NCBI RefSeq assembly: GCF_900142285.1
Contig: NZ_FRAJ01000009.1
Coordinates: 60,281-124,280, forward strand
DNA from: Caminicella sporogenes DSM 14501
GTDB lineage: Bacteria; Bacillota; Clostridia; Peptostreptococcales; Caminicellaceae
Reading direction: 5' to 3'
DNA length: 64,000 nt
Below, one piece after another: positions 1 through 9,548 of this stretch. The first letter of the stretch is position 1, and the number at the start of each line of letters is the position of its first letter. The notes beneath the pieces are model-generated. The model was not told the origin of the DNA, ran no database searches, and saw only the letters and a program-made list of their open reading frames with translations. Made by a program: the position numbers and the translations under genes.

Positions 1-108
1 AATTAAAAATTAAGAATTAAAAAGACTTTAGGTTGACTGCCGAGAGCCGAGAGCTGAGAGCTAAAAAGAATTGACCCGAAAACTTGCAATATGGAACATG
101 TACCTTGA
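1..108. repeat. Composite intergenic heptad-repeat module
   Basis: Three runs with an exact 7-base period sit head to tail. AATTAAA/AATTAAG units fill 1-21, GCCGAGA/GCTGAGA units fill 39-66, and AACTTGC/AATATGG/AACATGT/ACCTTGA fill 81-108, ending at the ribosome binding site of tdk. A linker reading AAAGACTTTAGGTTGACT separates the first two. The same families recur across the window. Confidence 0.8.
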
Positions 109-127
109 GAGGAGGATAATATAAATA

Positions 128-709
128 ATGTACGGTCCAAATCATCATGGATGGATAGAAGTAGTTGTTGGTCCTATGTATAGTGGTAAGAGTGAGGAAC
201 TTATCAGAAGATTAAGAAGAGCACAGATAGCAAAACAAAAAGTTATTGTATTTAAACATTCAATAGATGACAGATATTCTGCAAAAGATGTTGTATCTCA
301 TAATGGAAATAAAATAAAAGCTATAAATATATCTAATGCAGAAGATATATATAATTATATACAAGAAGATGTAGATGTTGTAGGTATAGATGAAGTGCAG
401 TTTTTTGATGATAATATTGTAGATGTAGCAACTGATTTGGCAAACAGAGGTAAAAGAGTTATTGTGGCTGGATTGGATATGGATTTTAGAGGTGAACCTT
501 TTGGACCTACACCTAAACTGATGGCAGTTGCAGAATTTGTCGATAAATTAAGTGCGATATGTATGATATGTGGAAGTCCTGCTCATAGAACACAGAGACT
601 TATCAATGGAAAACCAGCTAAATATTCAGACCCTATAGTTCTTGTAGGAGCTGCGGAAAGTTATGAGGCAAGATGCAGATTACATCATGAAGTTCCAAAG
701 GATGAATGA
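128..709 (+). CDS. tdk: Thymidine kinase
   Basis: The 193-residue protein phosphorylates thymidine to dTMP with ATP in cytoplasmic nucleoside salvage. The P-loop GPMYSGKS lies at residues 15-22. The segment DEVQFF carries the expected catalytic acid. Cys145, Cys148, Cys183 and His186 form the lasso-domain zinc site of type II thymidine kinases. Length is normal for the family. The ATG follows GAGGAGG about 10 bases upstream, and this site directly abuts a heptad repeat. tdk next to prfA/prmC is the usual Firmicute arrangement. Identification is secure. Confidence 0.97.
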   Translation: MYGPNHHGWIEVVVGPMYSGKSEELIRRLRRAQIAKQKVIVFKHSIDDRYSAKDVVSHNGNKIKAINISNAEDIYNYIQEDVDVVGIDEVQFFDDNIVDVATDLANRGKRVIVAGLDMDFRGEPFGPTPKLMAVAEFVDKLSAICMICGSPAHRTQRLINGKPAKYSDPIVLVGAAESYEARCRLHHEVPKDE

Positions 710-772
710 TTTTTAAATAAGATGTATGTTATAATTGTATTGGTTATGTTTTTTTGGAAAGTTGGTGATTAT

Positions 773-1696
773 GTGAAGAAAACCAGTATAGGCGGTCAAG
801 CATTAATTGAAGGTGTAATGATGAAAGGTCCTGATGAGATAGCTATGGCAGTAAGAAAATCCGATGGAGAAATAGTGGTAAAAACAGAACCCGTAGGAAA
901 AATTGAAAAATCAAAACTTGTAAAAATTCCTATTATAAGAGGAGTTATAGCTTTGATAAATTCGATGGTGATAGGAATAAAAGCTTTAACTTATTCAGCT
1001 GAGTTTTTTCAGGAGAGTAGTAAAGAGGAAGAAGAAAGCAAGTTTGAAAAGTGGCTTAAAAATAAATTTGGAGATAAAGCAGAAGATATTACAATGTATA
1101 TGTCAGTTGCTATGTCTTTAGCTTTGGCAATACTGATTTTTATGTTTATACCCACAATAGTAATAAATTTTTTCAAAAATAAAATTTCTAATCAAATAAT
1201 CCTTAGTGGATTAGAAGGTATACTCAAAATAACAATGTTCATAGCATATATAGTAATTATATCTAGAATGAAAGAAATACAGAGAGTATTTCAGTATCAT
1301 GGGGCAGAACATAAAGTTATACACTGTTATGAAAGCGGCAAAGATGTTACTGTAGAAAATGCTAGGATTTTTTCAACACTTCATCCAAGATGTGGAACGA
1401 GCTTTTTACTTATAGTAATGATAACGAGTATACTTATATTTTCTTTTTTAGGATGGAAAAACGTCATTTTGAGGATAATTATGAAAATTATCTTACTGCC
1501 TATAGTAGCGGGAATATCATATGAAATTATTAGATGGGCAGGTAGAAGTGATTCTAAAATGGTGTCTATTATAAGCTATCCGGGACTTATGCTTCAAAAA
1601 TTGACTACAAGTGAACCAGATGATAAACAACTTGAGGTTGCTATAGAAGCATTTAAAAAAGTACTACCTGAAGATGAGGATGCTGATTTATGGTAA
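773..1696 (+). CDS. yqhQ: DUF1385 membrane protein (YqhQ type)
   Basis: This is a metal-dependent-enzyme-like membrane protein of the DUF1385/YqhQ family; its biochemical role is not settled. The N-terminal signature GGQALIEGVMM and the central HGAEHKVIHCYE and HPRCGTSF motifs are all present, and four to five hydrophobic segments follow residue about 100. An in-frame ATG exists at 722, but it has no ribosome site and adds a non-family extension. The GTG at 773, which gives MKKTSIGGQALIEGVMM, fits the family better. The gene overlaps prmC by 7 bases and is probably cotranscribed with it and prfA. Confidence 0.85.
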   Translation: MKKTSIGGQALIEGVMMKGPDEIAMAVRKSDGEIVVKTEPVGKIEKSKLVKIPIIRGVIALINSMVIGIKALTYSAEFFQESSKEEEESKFEKWLKNKFGDKAEDITMYMSVAMSLALAILIFMFIPTIVINFFKNKISNQIILSGLEGILKITMFIAYIVIISRMKEIQRVFQYHGAEHKVIHCYESGKDVTVENARIFSTLHPRCGTSFLLIVMITSILIFSFLGWKNVILRIIMKIILLPIVAGISYEIIRWAGRSDSKMVSIISYPGLMLQKLTTSEPDDKQLEVAIEAFKKVLPEDEDADLW

Positions 1697-2553
1697 CAAT
1701 TAGTAAGGCTTTAAATGAAGCAGTAGAGAAACTTAAAGGTAAAGTTTTTACTCCGATTTTAGATTCTGAGGTTTTACTTTCAAAAATATTAAATAAAGAT
1801 AGACTATATCTTATAGTAAATAAAGAAGAACAGTTGACTGAAGAGGAATATAGAAAATATAAAGAAATTATTGATAAAAGATTTCAAGGGATGCCAGTTC
1901 AGTATTTGACAAATAATCAAGAATTTATGGGGCTTGATTTTTATGTTGAAGAAGGAGTACTTATTCCAAGACCTGATACAGAAATATTAGTAGAAAAAGT
2001 AATAAATCATATAGATAATACAAAAGAATATAATATATTAGATATTGGTACAGGAAGTGGAGCAATAACTGTAAGTTTGGCAAAATATTTTGTAAATTCA
2101 ACTGTTTATTCTATAGATGTTTCTAAAAAAGCTATTAGTATAGGAAGAAAAAATGCAGATAGACATGGGGTGCTTTCTAGGATAAAATTTTTAAAGGGAA
2201 GTTTATTTGAACCTTTAGAAGAGATTGATATAAAGGGGAAAATTGATATATTAGTTTCTAATCCTCCTTATATACCATCTGAAGAAATTGAAAAACTTCA
2301 AATAGAAGTATCAAAATATGAACCTAGACTTGCTCTTGACGGTGGCAAAGATGGACTGTATTTTTATAGAAAAATAATAGATAAAGCACCTAAATATTTA
2401 AGATATAATGGTTTTATTGCACTAGAAGTTGGACACAATCAGGCTGGAAAAGTAGTAGAATTTATGAGAAAGAATGGCTGTTATAAAGATATAGAAATAA
2501 CTGAAGATTTAGCAGGTATTGAAAGAGTAGTAAGTGCACATATTCAGTTGTAA
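1690..2553 (+). CDS. prmC: Release factor glutamine methyltransferase
   Basis: PrmC methylates the glutamine of the GGQ motif of class I release factors using S-adenosylmethionine. The 287-residue protein has an N-terminal helical domain and a Rossmann methyltransferase domain with DIGTGSGAITVSLA and the diagnostic NPPY motif in SNPPYIPSEE. It starts inside the end of the DUF1385 gene and lies 117 bases before prfA, which encodes its substrate. The neighbour order is inverted relative to some genomes, where prfA comes first. Identification is secure. Confidence 0.96.
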   Translation: MVTISKALNEAVEKLKGKVFTPILDSEVLLSKILNKDRLYLIVNKEEQLTEEEYRKYKEIIDKRFQGMPVQYLTNNQEFMGLDFYVEEGVLIPRPDTEILVEKVINHIDNTKEYNILDIGTGSGAITVSLAKYFVNSTVYSIDVSKKAISIGRKNADRHGVLSRIKFLKGSLFEPLEEIDIKGKIDILVSNPPYIPSEEIEKLQIEVSKYEPRLALDGGKDGLYFYRKIIDKAPKYLRYNGFIALEVGHNQAGKVVEFMRKNGCYKDIEITEDLAGIERVVSAHIQL

Positions 2554-2670
2554 TTTACAAGTTATAAGATTTCAGATAAACTCAATAAATGTAATTTAAA
2601 AAAGTTTGTTTTAAATTTGAAAATTGAAACGGACACGTATAGATTTATTAGGGAAAGATGAGGTGATTTT

Positions 2671-3738
2671 ATGTTTGATAAACTCAATTTTATAGAAGAA
2701 AAATATGAAGATTTAAGTAAAAAAATTGCAGACCCAGAGATAATAAGCGATCAGAAAAATTGGCAAAAGTATATGAAAGAACATGCTTCAATAAAGCCTA
2801 TAGTAGATAAGTACAGAGAATATAAAGAAGTAATTTCTGGTATAGAAGAAGCAAAGGAAATTTTATCTGAAAGTAAGGATAGCGAACTTCGAGAAATGGC
2901 AAAGATGGAACTTGAAGAATTGGAAGAAAAAGTAGAAGCTATAAAACAAGAATTAAAAATATTACTTCTTCCTAAAGACCCTAATGATGAAAAGAATGTT
3001 ATTATGGAAATAAGAGCAGGTGCTGGAGGAGATGAAGCAGGTTTATTTGCTGCAGAGCTTTTAAGACTTTATACTAGATATGCAGAAAGAAATGGCTGGA
3101 AAGTAGAAATGATGAGTATTAATGAAACAGGAGTAGGCGGAATAAAAGAAGTTATATTTATGATTAAAGGAAAAGGTGCTTATTCAAAACTTAAATATGA
3201 AAGTGGAGTTCATAGAGTGCAGAGAATACCTGCTACTGAATCTGGAGGAAGAATTCATACTTCAACAGCTACAGTTGCAGTTCTTCCGGAAGTAGATGAT
3301 GTTGAAGTTGAAATCAATCCAAATGATTTGAGGATTGACGTATTTCGTTCTTCAGGTAATGGAGGACAAAGTGTTAATACTACAGATTCAGCTGTAAGGA
3401 TTACACACTTGCCTACAGGAATGGTTGTAAGTTGTCAAGATGAAAAATCACAGCTTAAAAATAAAGAAAAAGCACTTAAGATATTAAAGGCTAGACTTTA
3501 TGATAAGATGATGGCTGAACAGAATGCTGAGATAGCAGAAGCTAGGAAAAGTCAAGTTGGTACAGGAGAAAGAAGTGAAAAAATTAGAACTTATAACTTC
3601 CCTCAAAGTCGTGTAACTGACCATAGAATTAATTTAACAATATACAAGTTAGATCAATTTTTAGATGGAGAGATAGATGAAGTAATAGATGCATTAATAA
3701 TGACAGATCAAGCTGAAAAATTAAAACAGTTAAGTTAG
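2671..3738 (+). CDS. prfA: Peptide chain release factor 1
   Basis: RF1 reads UAA and UAG stop codons and triggers peptidyl-tRNA hydrolysis in the ribosome. The 355-residue length is typical. The catalytic GGQ is at residues 231-233 within [15 protein letters not shown], and the region [13 protein letters not shown] contains the PAT-type stop-codon recognition tripeptide of RF1 rather than the SPF of RF2. The start is an ATG after GATGAGGTGAT. A clear terminator follows, so the yqhQ-prmC-prfA unit ends here. Confidence 0.97.
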   Translation: MFDKLNFIEEKYEDLSKKIADPEIISDQKNWQKYMKEHASIKPIVDKYREYKEVISGIEEAKEILSESKDSELREMAKMELEELEEKVEAIKQELKILLLPKDPNDEKNVIMEIRAGAGGDEAGLFAAELLRLYTRYAERNGWKVEMMSINETGVGGIKEVIFMIKGKGAYSKLKYESGVHRVQRIPATESGGRIHTSTATVAVLPEVDDVEVEINPNDLRIDVFRSSGNGGQSVNTTDSAVRITHLPTGMVVSCQDEKSQLKNKEKALKILKARLYDKMMAEQNAEIAEARKSQVGTGERSEKIRTYNFPQSRVTDHRINLTIYKLDQFLDGEIDEVIDALIMTDQAEKLKQLS

Positions 3739-3743
3739 GAAAT

Positions 3744-3786
3744 AAAAAAGGACAAAGGCCACGAATAAGGTTTTTGTCCTTTTTTG
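3744..3786 (+). terminator. Terminator after prfA
   Basis: A stem AAGGACAAA / TTTGTCCTT (3748-3756 with 3773-3781) is followed by a run of T. The remainder of the 312-base gap to the antiporter gene holds degenerate AATTAAR/AACTTGT heptads (about 3800-3840), a promoter and a structured leader. Confidence 0.88.
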
Positions 3787-3888
3787 TTTAAAAACAAGAA
3801 TTTTTAAGAATTAAAAATAAATTAAGAACTTGTAATATATGACCTTTAAAGAAGAATTAATAGCTTAAAACGTATAACAAATAATTTC

Positions 3889-3917
3889 TTGAAAAATATT
3901 TACAATAGGAGTATACT
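3889..3917 (+). promoter_or_regulatory. SigA-type promoter for the antiporter gene
   Basis: TTGAAA (3889-3894) and TATACT (3912-3917) are separated by exactly 17 bases. Transcription from here would give a leader of about 125 bases before the antiporter ATG, which contains the small frame and hairpin listed next. Confidence 0.65.
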
Positions 3918-3974
3918 AAAAAATACATTATATTATGAAATATATATATATTCAGAAAAAAAGAAGGTGTAAAA

Positions 3975-4004
3975 ATGTATGTTTGTGATTTCGGAGAAAC
4001 TTAA
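3975..4004 (+). CDS. Possible 9-residue leader peptide
   Basis: An AAGGTG ribosome site precedes an ATG that opens the frame MYVCDFGET and then stops. It lies in the antiporter leader just before a hairpin that can mask the antiporter ribosome site. The arrangement resembles translation-coupled leader control, but the peptide has no recognisable family and may be chance. Confidence 0.3.
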   Translation: MYVCDFGET

Positions 4005-4008
4005 ATAT

Positions 4009-4044
4009 ACTCCTTTTGAATTACCATAATAATTTGGAAGGAGT
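4009..4044 (+). promoter_or_regulatory. Hairpin masking the antiporter ribosome site
   Basis: ACTCCTT (4009-4015) is the exact complement of AAGGAGT (4038-4044), which is the ribosome binding site of the antiporter gene at 4051. An extra AATT/AATT pairing lies inside. A folded leader would hide the site. It could be an ion-responsive switch or a translational coupling device with the tiny frame upstream. Confidence 0.5.
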
Positions 4045-4050
4045 TTTAAA

Positions 4051-5208
4051 ATGGAGTCAAAGTTAATTTTTTTACTTCATATTGGATTAATTCTTTTAGT
4101 TGCAAATATTGGTGGAGTTATAAGTCGAAAATTTAAACAACCTGCTGTTTTAGGGCAGATATTAGCAGGTATTATTTTAGGCATAGGAATTATTGAAAAG
4201 ACGGAGACAATTGAACACATAGCAGAAATAGGAGTTATTTTTCTAATGTTTATAGCAGGACTTGAAACAGATGTCAATGAACTTAAAGCATCTGGCAAAT
4301 CTTCTTCTTTAATAGCATTAGGTGGAGTGATTACTCCATTGTTATTAGTTGCTGGCGGAATGTATTTTATTACTAAGGATTTATTATTAAGTATTTTTAT
4401 GGGAGTTATTTCAACAGCGACTAGTGTCAGCATATCAGTTCAAACACTTAGAGAATTGGGACATCTTAGAACTAAACAAGGAATAGGTATATTAGGGGCA
4501 GCTATTATTGATGATATAGTAGGTATAGTACTTTTGACAATTGTAACAGGAATGATAAAGCCGGGAGCAGAAAATAGCTTGTTTATTGTTGTAGGAAAAA
4601 TATTGGCATTTTTTATAGTGACAATAGTAGTAGGTTTTTTGATAATTAAAGTGCTTTGTAGATTTTCAGAAAAAATTCATCTAGAAGATAAAATAGTGAC
4701 ATATGCTATAGTATCTTGTTTTATATTTGCGTTTTTATCTGAAGAATTAGGAGTTGCAGCGATTACAGGAGCATATTTTTGTGGAGTAGTATTTTCTATG
4801 ACATCATTTAACCGTAAATTGACCCATGAAATTCATAGAATATCAGCTGCGATGTTTACGCCAGTATTTTTTATAGGAATAGGATTAGGAGTAGATTTAA
4901 TATCTGCATTTAAAGCATTGGGTGTGGGACTTATTTTAGTTGTACTTGGAGCACTTGGAAAGGTAATTGGATGTGGACTTGGTGCAAGATTTTCTGGTTT
5001 TGTAAGACGTGAAGCGATACAAATAGGGATAGGAATGATTCCAAGAGCAGAAGTTGCAATTATTATTGCTAATTTAGGAGTTGCTATGGGAGTTATTACT
5101 AAAAAGGAGATGGCGGCAGTTATCTTTATGGTGTTAATGACTACGCTTATAACACCACCATTATTAAAATGGTCATTTAAAGATAGCAATCAAACGGTAG
5201 AAAGTTAA
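4051..5208 (+). CDS. CPA2-family cation:proton antiporter
   Basis: The 385-residue integral membrane protein belongs to the KefB/NapA/GerN-type monovalent cation:proton antiporters (CPA2). About 12 hydrophobic segments are visible. The family motifs are recognisable: GVISRKFKQPAVLGQILAGIILG near the N terminus (quoted in part), GAAIIDDIVGIVLL with the paired aspartates of the ion site, and a late IPRAEVAIIIAN segment. There is no C-terminal RCK/TrkA domain, which separates it from full-length Kef channels. A Na+/H+ or K+/H+ role is likely. The gene appears monocistronic, with its own promoter, a structured leader and a terminator. Confidence 0.88.
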   Translation: MESKLIFLLHIGLILLVANIGGVISRKFKQPAVLGQILAGIILGIGIIEKTETIEHIAEIGVIFLMFIAGLETDVNELKASGKSSSLIALGGVITPLLLVAGGMYFITKDLLLSIFMGVISTATSVSISVQTLRELGHLRTKQGIGILGAAIIDDIVGIVLLTIVTGMIKPGAENSLFIVVGKILAFFIVTIVVGFLIIKVLCRFSEKIHLEDKIVTYAIVSCFIFAFLSEELGVAAITGAYFCGVVFSMTSFNRKLTHEIHRISAAMFTPVFFIGIGLGVDLISAFKALGVGLILVVLGALGKVIGCGLGARFSGFVRREAIQIGIGMIPRAEVAIIIANLGVAMGVITKKEMAAVIFMVLMTTLITPPLLKWSFKDSNQTVES

Positions 5209-5212
5209 GCTT

Positions 5213-5238
5213 AGAGGACAGTTTCTTGTCCTTTTTTT
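5213..5238 (+). terminator. Terminator after the antiporter gene
   Basis: A stem AGGACA / TGTCCT (5215-5220 with 5227-5232) with a six-base loop is followed by seven T residues. Degenerate TAACTCT/TAATTCT heptads lie at about 5351-5378 before the next gene. Confidence 0.8.
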
Positions 5239-5395
5239 ATGCCATAAATTATAGCATATATAGTATTTTATACTCATATAATTTTATAAAACTTTCAAGT
5301 TACAGGTTGGTTTTCACTCTTGGCTTATAGGGCCAACCCTTTGGTGTTTTATAACTCTTAACTTTTAATTCTTAACTGTTTTGGGGGTGTTTTGA

Positions 5396-6133
5396 ATTAA
5401 TAATATAACCGAAATAACATTAATAGGATTTTTTGTTGGAGTTTTAGGTACGGGAATAGGCGGAGTATTTGCTGTAATATTGAAAAAACCCGGAGATAAA
5501 TTACTTAGTTTTATTTTAGGTTTTTCGGCAGGTATTATGCTTACAATTGTGTGTTTTGATTTGCTTCCAAAGGCTTTTGAAAGAGGAAGTTTTTTTCTGA
5601 TTATAATTGGAATATTATTTGGAGTTTTATTAGTAGTATTTGTTGATGAAAAAATTTTTAGTCATTGTAAAATAAAAGAAAATAAAGGATTTTTAAAGAT
5701 GAGTGTATTAATTGGTTTTGGAATTGCACTGCATAATTTTCCAGAGGGATTAGCAATAGGTTCGGGATTTATGTTGACAAAAGAACTTGGAATAGGAATA
5801 TCAATAGTGATAGCACTACATAATATACCTGAAGGAATATCTATGGCTGTTCCTATGAAGGTTAGCGGCATGTCGGGAATTAGGTCTTTATTTTATACTA
5901 TGTTGGTAGGGCTGCCAATGGGATTAGGTGCGTTTATTGGAGCTGTACTAGGAGATATTTCTGAAGTTTTCGTTGCTTTTTGTCTGGCTTTTGCAGGTGG
6001 GACTATGCTTTACATAACATGTGGAGAACTTATACCAAAGTCGAATGAATTATCTTTTAAAAAAATATCATCATTAGGTTTGATTGTGGGATTTATTTTG
6101 GGATTATTTATTACTTTTGATTTTCATTTGTAA
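5396..6133 (+). CDS. ZIP-family metal transporter, apparent AUU start
   Basis: A zinc/divalent-metal permease of the ZIP (ZupT/GufA-like) family with about eight membrane segments. The two metal-site helices read HNFPEGLAIGSG and HNIPEGISMAVP, which are diagnostic. The segment GFFVGVLGTGIGG forms the expected first membrane helix and lies upstream of the first conventional start in this frame, a TTG at 5480. A GGGGGTG ribosome site at 5383-5389 is ideally placed for an ATT codon at 5396, and the frame is closed by TGA at 5393. The start is therefore either a rare AUU or a sequence change at the start codon. Confidence 0.8.
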   Translation: MNNITEITLIGFFVGVLGTGIGGVFAVILKKPGDKLLSFILGFSAGIMLTIVCFDLLPKAFERGSFFLIIIGILFGVLLVVFVDEKIFSHCKIKENKGFLKMSVLIGFGIALHNFPEGLAIGSGFMLTKELGIGISIVIALHNIPEGISMAVPMKVSGMSGIRSLFYTMLVGLPMGLGAFIGAVLGDISEVFVAFCLAFAGGTMLYITCGELIPKSNELSFKKISSLGLIVGFILGLFITFDFHL

Positions 6134-6175
6134 AAAAAGAGTATTTTTTTTAAAGATTTAAAAAATCGACATGAA

Positions 6176-6210
6176 AACTTGAAACATAGGATTTGCAACT
6201 TGGAACTAAC
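6176..6210. repeat. Heptad repeats, AACTTGN family
   Basis: Five 7-base units read AACTTGA, AACATAG, GATTTGC, AACTTGG and AACTAAC. They follow a TTTAAAGATTTAAAAAATCGACATG linker-like stretch similar to the linkers at 28-42 and 10857-10877. Confidence 0.75.
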
Positions 6211-6332
6211 ATATTAACTAGAAGACAGTAATTGTGTATAATAAAAAAGATAGGTAACAGATTATAGATAATAAGTAATAATGAATAAGTGGAAAAATAT
6301 ACAATTAAATTGATGTAAAGGAATGGTTACAA

Positions 6333-7388
6333 ATGATAAATACAAAATTTATAAATATTGATCCTGACAATATAGATATGGAAAAATTGAAAATAGCTGC
6401 AGATATTTTAAAAAATGGTGGAACAGTTGCTTTTCCAACAGAAACTGTATATGGACTGGGTGCAAATGCACTTTGTGAGGAAGCTGTAAAAAAGATTTTC
6501 AAAGCAAAGGGAAGACCTTCTGATAATCCACTTATAGTTCATGTTTCTAAACTTGAGGATATAAATGAGTTAGTTCTTGAGATTTCAGAAAAAGCACAGA
6601 TAGTAATGGAGAAATTTTGGCCGGGACCAATTACTCTTATATTTAAAAAATCAGATATTGTACCTAAAATTGTAACAGGTGGACTTGATACAGTAGCTAT
6701 TAGATTGCCATCTCATCCTATAGCTAGAAAATTAATAAAGCTTTCAGGAGTTCCAGTTGCAGCACCTAGTGCAAATCTATCAGGAAAGCCTAGTCCGACA
6801 AAAGAAAAACATGTTACTCATGATTTAATGGGAAGGGTAGATGCAATAGTTTGTGGTGGAGATACTGAGGTAGGAGTAGAATCTACAGTTTTAGATTTGA
6901 CTTCAAATGTTCCAATGATATTGCGACCGGGTGGTATAACTAAAGAAGATTTACAAGAAGTTATAGGAAAAGTAGAAACAGACCCAGCTATATTGAGTAA
7001 GGTGGAAAGTAATTTAGTACCTAAATCACCGGGTATGAAATATACTCATTATTCACCAAATGCTGAAGTAATATTAGTAGATGGAAGAATAGAGGAAGTT
7101 GTAAAAGTTATAAATAAAGTGAAGAAAGAAAAGGAATGTGAAGGATATAAAGTTGGAGTTATGGCAACAGAAGAAACAAAGGATAAGTATTTTGGAGAAA
7201 ATATAATTTCTCTTGGAAGTAGAAAAGACCTTAAAACTGTAGCAGCTAATTTGTTTAAAGTTTTGAGAGAATTTGATGAAAAAAGGGTAGATATAGTATT
7301 AGCAGAAACATTTGAAGAAGTAGGTATTGGACAAGCTATAATGAATAGACTTATGAAAGCAGCAGGATATAATGTTATACATGCATAG
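6333..7388 (+). CDS. tsaC: L-threonylcarbamoyladenylate synthase
   Basis: This long (351 residue, Sua5/YwlC-type) enzyme makes threonylcarbamoyl-AMP from threonine, bicarbonate and ATP for the t6A modification of ANN-decoding tRNAs. The YrdC-like domain fills roughly residues 15-205, with AFPTETVYGLGANA, KAKGRPSDNPLIVHV and SANLSGKPSPT. A linker (LVPKSPGMKYTHYSP) leads into the C-terminal Sua5 domain. It precedes the ywlE/rpiB/upp genes exactly as ywlC does in Bacillus. Heptad repeats begin seven bases after its stop. Confidence 0.95.
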   Translation: MINTKFINIDPDNIDMEKLKIAADILKNGGTVAFPTETVYGLGANALCEEAVKKIFKAKGRPSDNPLIVHVSKLEDINELVLEISEKAQIVMEKFWPGPITLIFKKSDIVPKIVTGGLDTVAIRLPSHPIARKLIKLSGVPVAAPSANLSGKPSPTKEKHVTHDLMGRVDAIVCGGDTEVGVESTVLDLTSNVPMILRPGGITKEDLQEVIGKVETDPAILSKVESNLVPKSPGMKYTHYSPNAEVILVDGRIEEVVKVINKVKKEKECEGYKVGVMATEETKDKYFGENIISLGSRKDLKTVAANLFKVLREFDEKRVDIVLAETFEEVGIGQAIMNRLMKAAGYNVIHA

Positions 7389-7394
7389 GTAAAT

Positions 7395-7460
7395 AATAAT
7401 TAATAATGAATAATGAATAGGTGAATTAGTTACGAGAGTCGAGAGCCGAGAGCTGAGAAC
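7395..7460. repeat. Heptad repeats, AATAATG and CGAGAGC families
   Basis: Four units AATAATT, AATAATG, AATAATG and AATAGGT run from 7395 to 7422. CGAGAGT, CGAGAGC, CGAGAGC and TGAGAAC run from 7433 to 7460. They fill the gap between tsaC and the phosphatase gene. Confidence 0.8.
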
Positions 7461-7486
7461 TAATTCAGAGGAGGTGTGTGTGATAT

Positions 7487-7960
7487 ATGAAGACTATTTT
7501 ATTTGTATGTACTGGTAATACATGTAGGAGTAGTATGGCTGAAGCTTTATTTAAAAGTATGATTTATGATTTAGGAGAAAAAGCTAAAGATATAAAAGTT
7601 TTATCAGCTGGTACTTTTGCTATTCCAGGACAAAAAGCTTCTAAAAATGCTATAGAGGTAATGAAGGAGAGAAATATAGACCTTGAGGGGCATATTTCTA
7701 CTCCTTTAACGAAAGAACTTGTAGAAGAATCTGATTTGATACTTACTATGACAAGAAATCATAAAGAGCAGATATTAAATGCACTGCCTGAAGTGAAAGA
7801 AAAAGTTTATACGTTAAAAGAGTTTGTAGAAGATGCTACAGGGTTTGACATATCTGATCCATTTGGACAAGACATAGAAGTATATAGAAAGTGTGCAGAT
7901 GAAATAGAAGAAGCTCTAAAAAAAGCATTAAACAAAATAATTGAAGATGGAAATGAATAA
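7487..7960 (+). CDS. ywlE: Low-molecular-weight phosphatase, arginine-phosphatase type
   Basis: The 157-residue protein has the low-molecular-weight phosphatase P-loop CTGNTCRS at residues 8-15 and a late DPFGQD segment with the general-acid aspartate. In the YwlE family, a threonine inside this loop (here Thr12) in place of the usual isoleucine favours phosphoarginine, so protein-arginine phosphatase is the likely activity, reversing McsB marks. This rests on one residue and on position next to rpiB, as in Bacillus. GAGGAGGTG precedes the ATG. Confidence 0.85.
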   Translation: MKTILFVCTGNTCRSSMAEALFKSMIYDLGEKAKDIKVLSAGTFAIPGQKASKNAIEVMKERNIDLEGHISTPLTKELVEESDLILTMTRNHKEQILNALPEVKEKVYTLKEFVEDATGFDISDPFGQDIEVYRKCADEIEEALKKALNKIIEDGNE

Positions 7961-8036
7961 TAAATAATAAAAAATTTTCTACAAGGAAATTTAATTTAAA
8001 CAACTTATAAAAATTTTTTAATAAATTAAAATATAT

Positions 8037-8063
8037 AGAGGAATTTAGAGAAATATGTAGAAT
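8037..8063 (+). promoter_or_regulatory. SigH-type promoter match upstream of rpiB
   Basis: AGAGGAATT (8037-8045), an 11-base spacer and GTAGAAT (8057-8063) match the SigH consensus RNAGGAWWW-N11/12-RNNGAAT at every defined position. It would give a leader of about 55 bases for rpiB-upp. The match is by eye only. Confidence 0.45.
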
Positions 8064-8126
8064 TTATTATAGGTTTATGCTTCAGAAAGGAATTTTGTTA
8101 GTTATGATTTAAGGAGGTGTGTGTAG

Positions 8127-9225
<1,099 letters not shown>

Positions 9226-9237
9226 ATCAATTAGTAG

Positions 9238-9276
9238 AAAATCCACATTGTCATATTATAGACAATGTGGATTTTT
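9238..9276 (+). terminator. Terminator after upp
   Basis: A 15-base arm AAAATCCACATTGTC (9238-9252) pairs with GACAATGTGGATTTT (9261-9275) and ends in T. The rest of the 323-base gap holds AATTAAR-type units (about 9305-9345), an AACTTGC/AATGTAA/AACTTGG run near 9416-9436 and the promoter below; I see no gene in it. Confidence 0.92.
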
Positions 9277-9471
9277 GTCGATTATGCACTTAAACAACTC
9301 ATTAGTAATTAATTAAAAATAGAATTAAGAATTAGTTGAGGATTAAGAGTTGTAAAAAACAGTTAAAAGAATTAAAAAGTTAAATTTTTTTAAGGATTTA
9401 AAGAATTATCCTAAAACTTGCAATGTAAAACTTGGTACTTTTTATATGACAAAAAATTCAAAAAATAGATA

Positions 9472-9500
9472 TTGACACTTTTTGAAAACGTTTATATAAT
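9472..9500 (+). promoter_or_regulatory. Strong SigA promoter with cre-like operator
   Basis: TTGACA (9472-9477) and TATAAT (9495-9500) match consensus exactly with a 17-base spacer. TGAAAACGTTTATA (9483-9496) fits the CcpA cre pattern TGWAANCGNTNWCA with one mismatch and overlaps the spacer and -10, where binding would block transcription. This predicts high but carbon-controlled expression of the dehydrogenase. Confidence 0.7.
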
Positions 9501-9548
9501 AAAAATGCATGACAAAATTTTAACAAAAAAAGGAGTGTTGTTTGAGGT

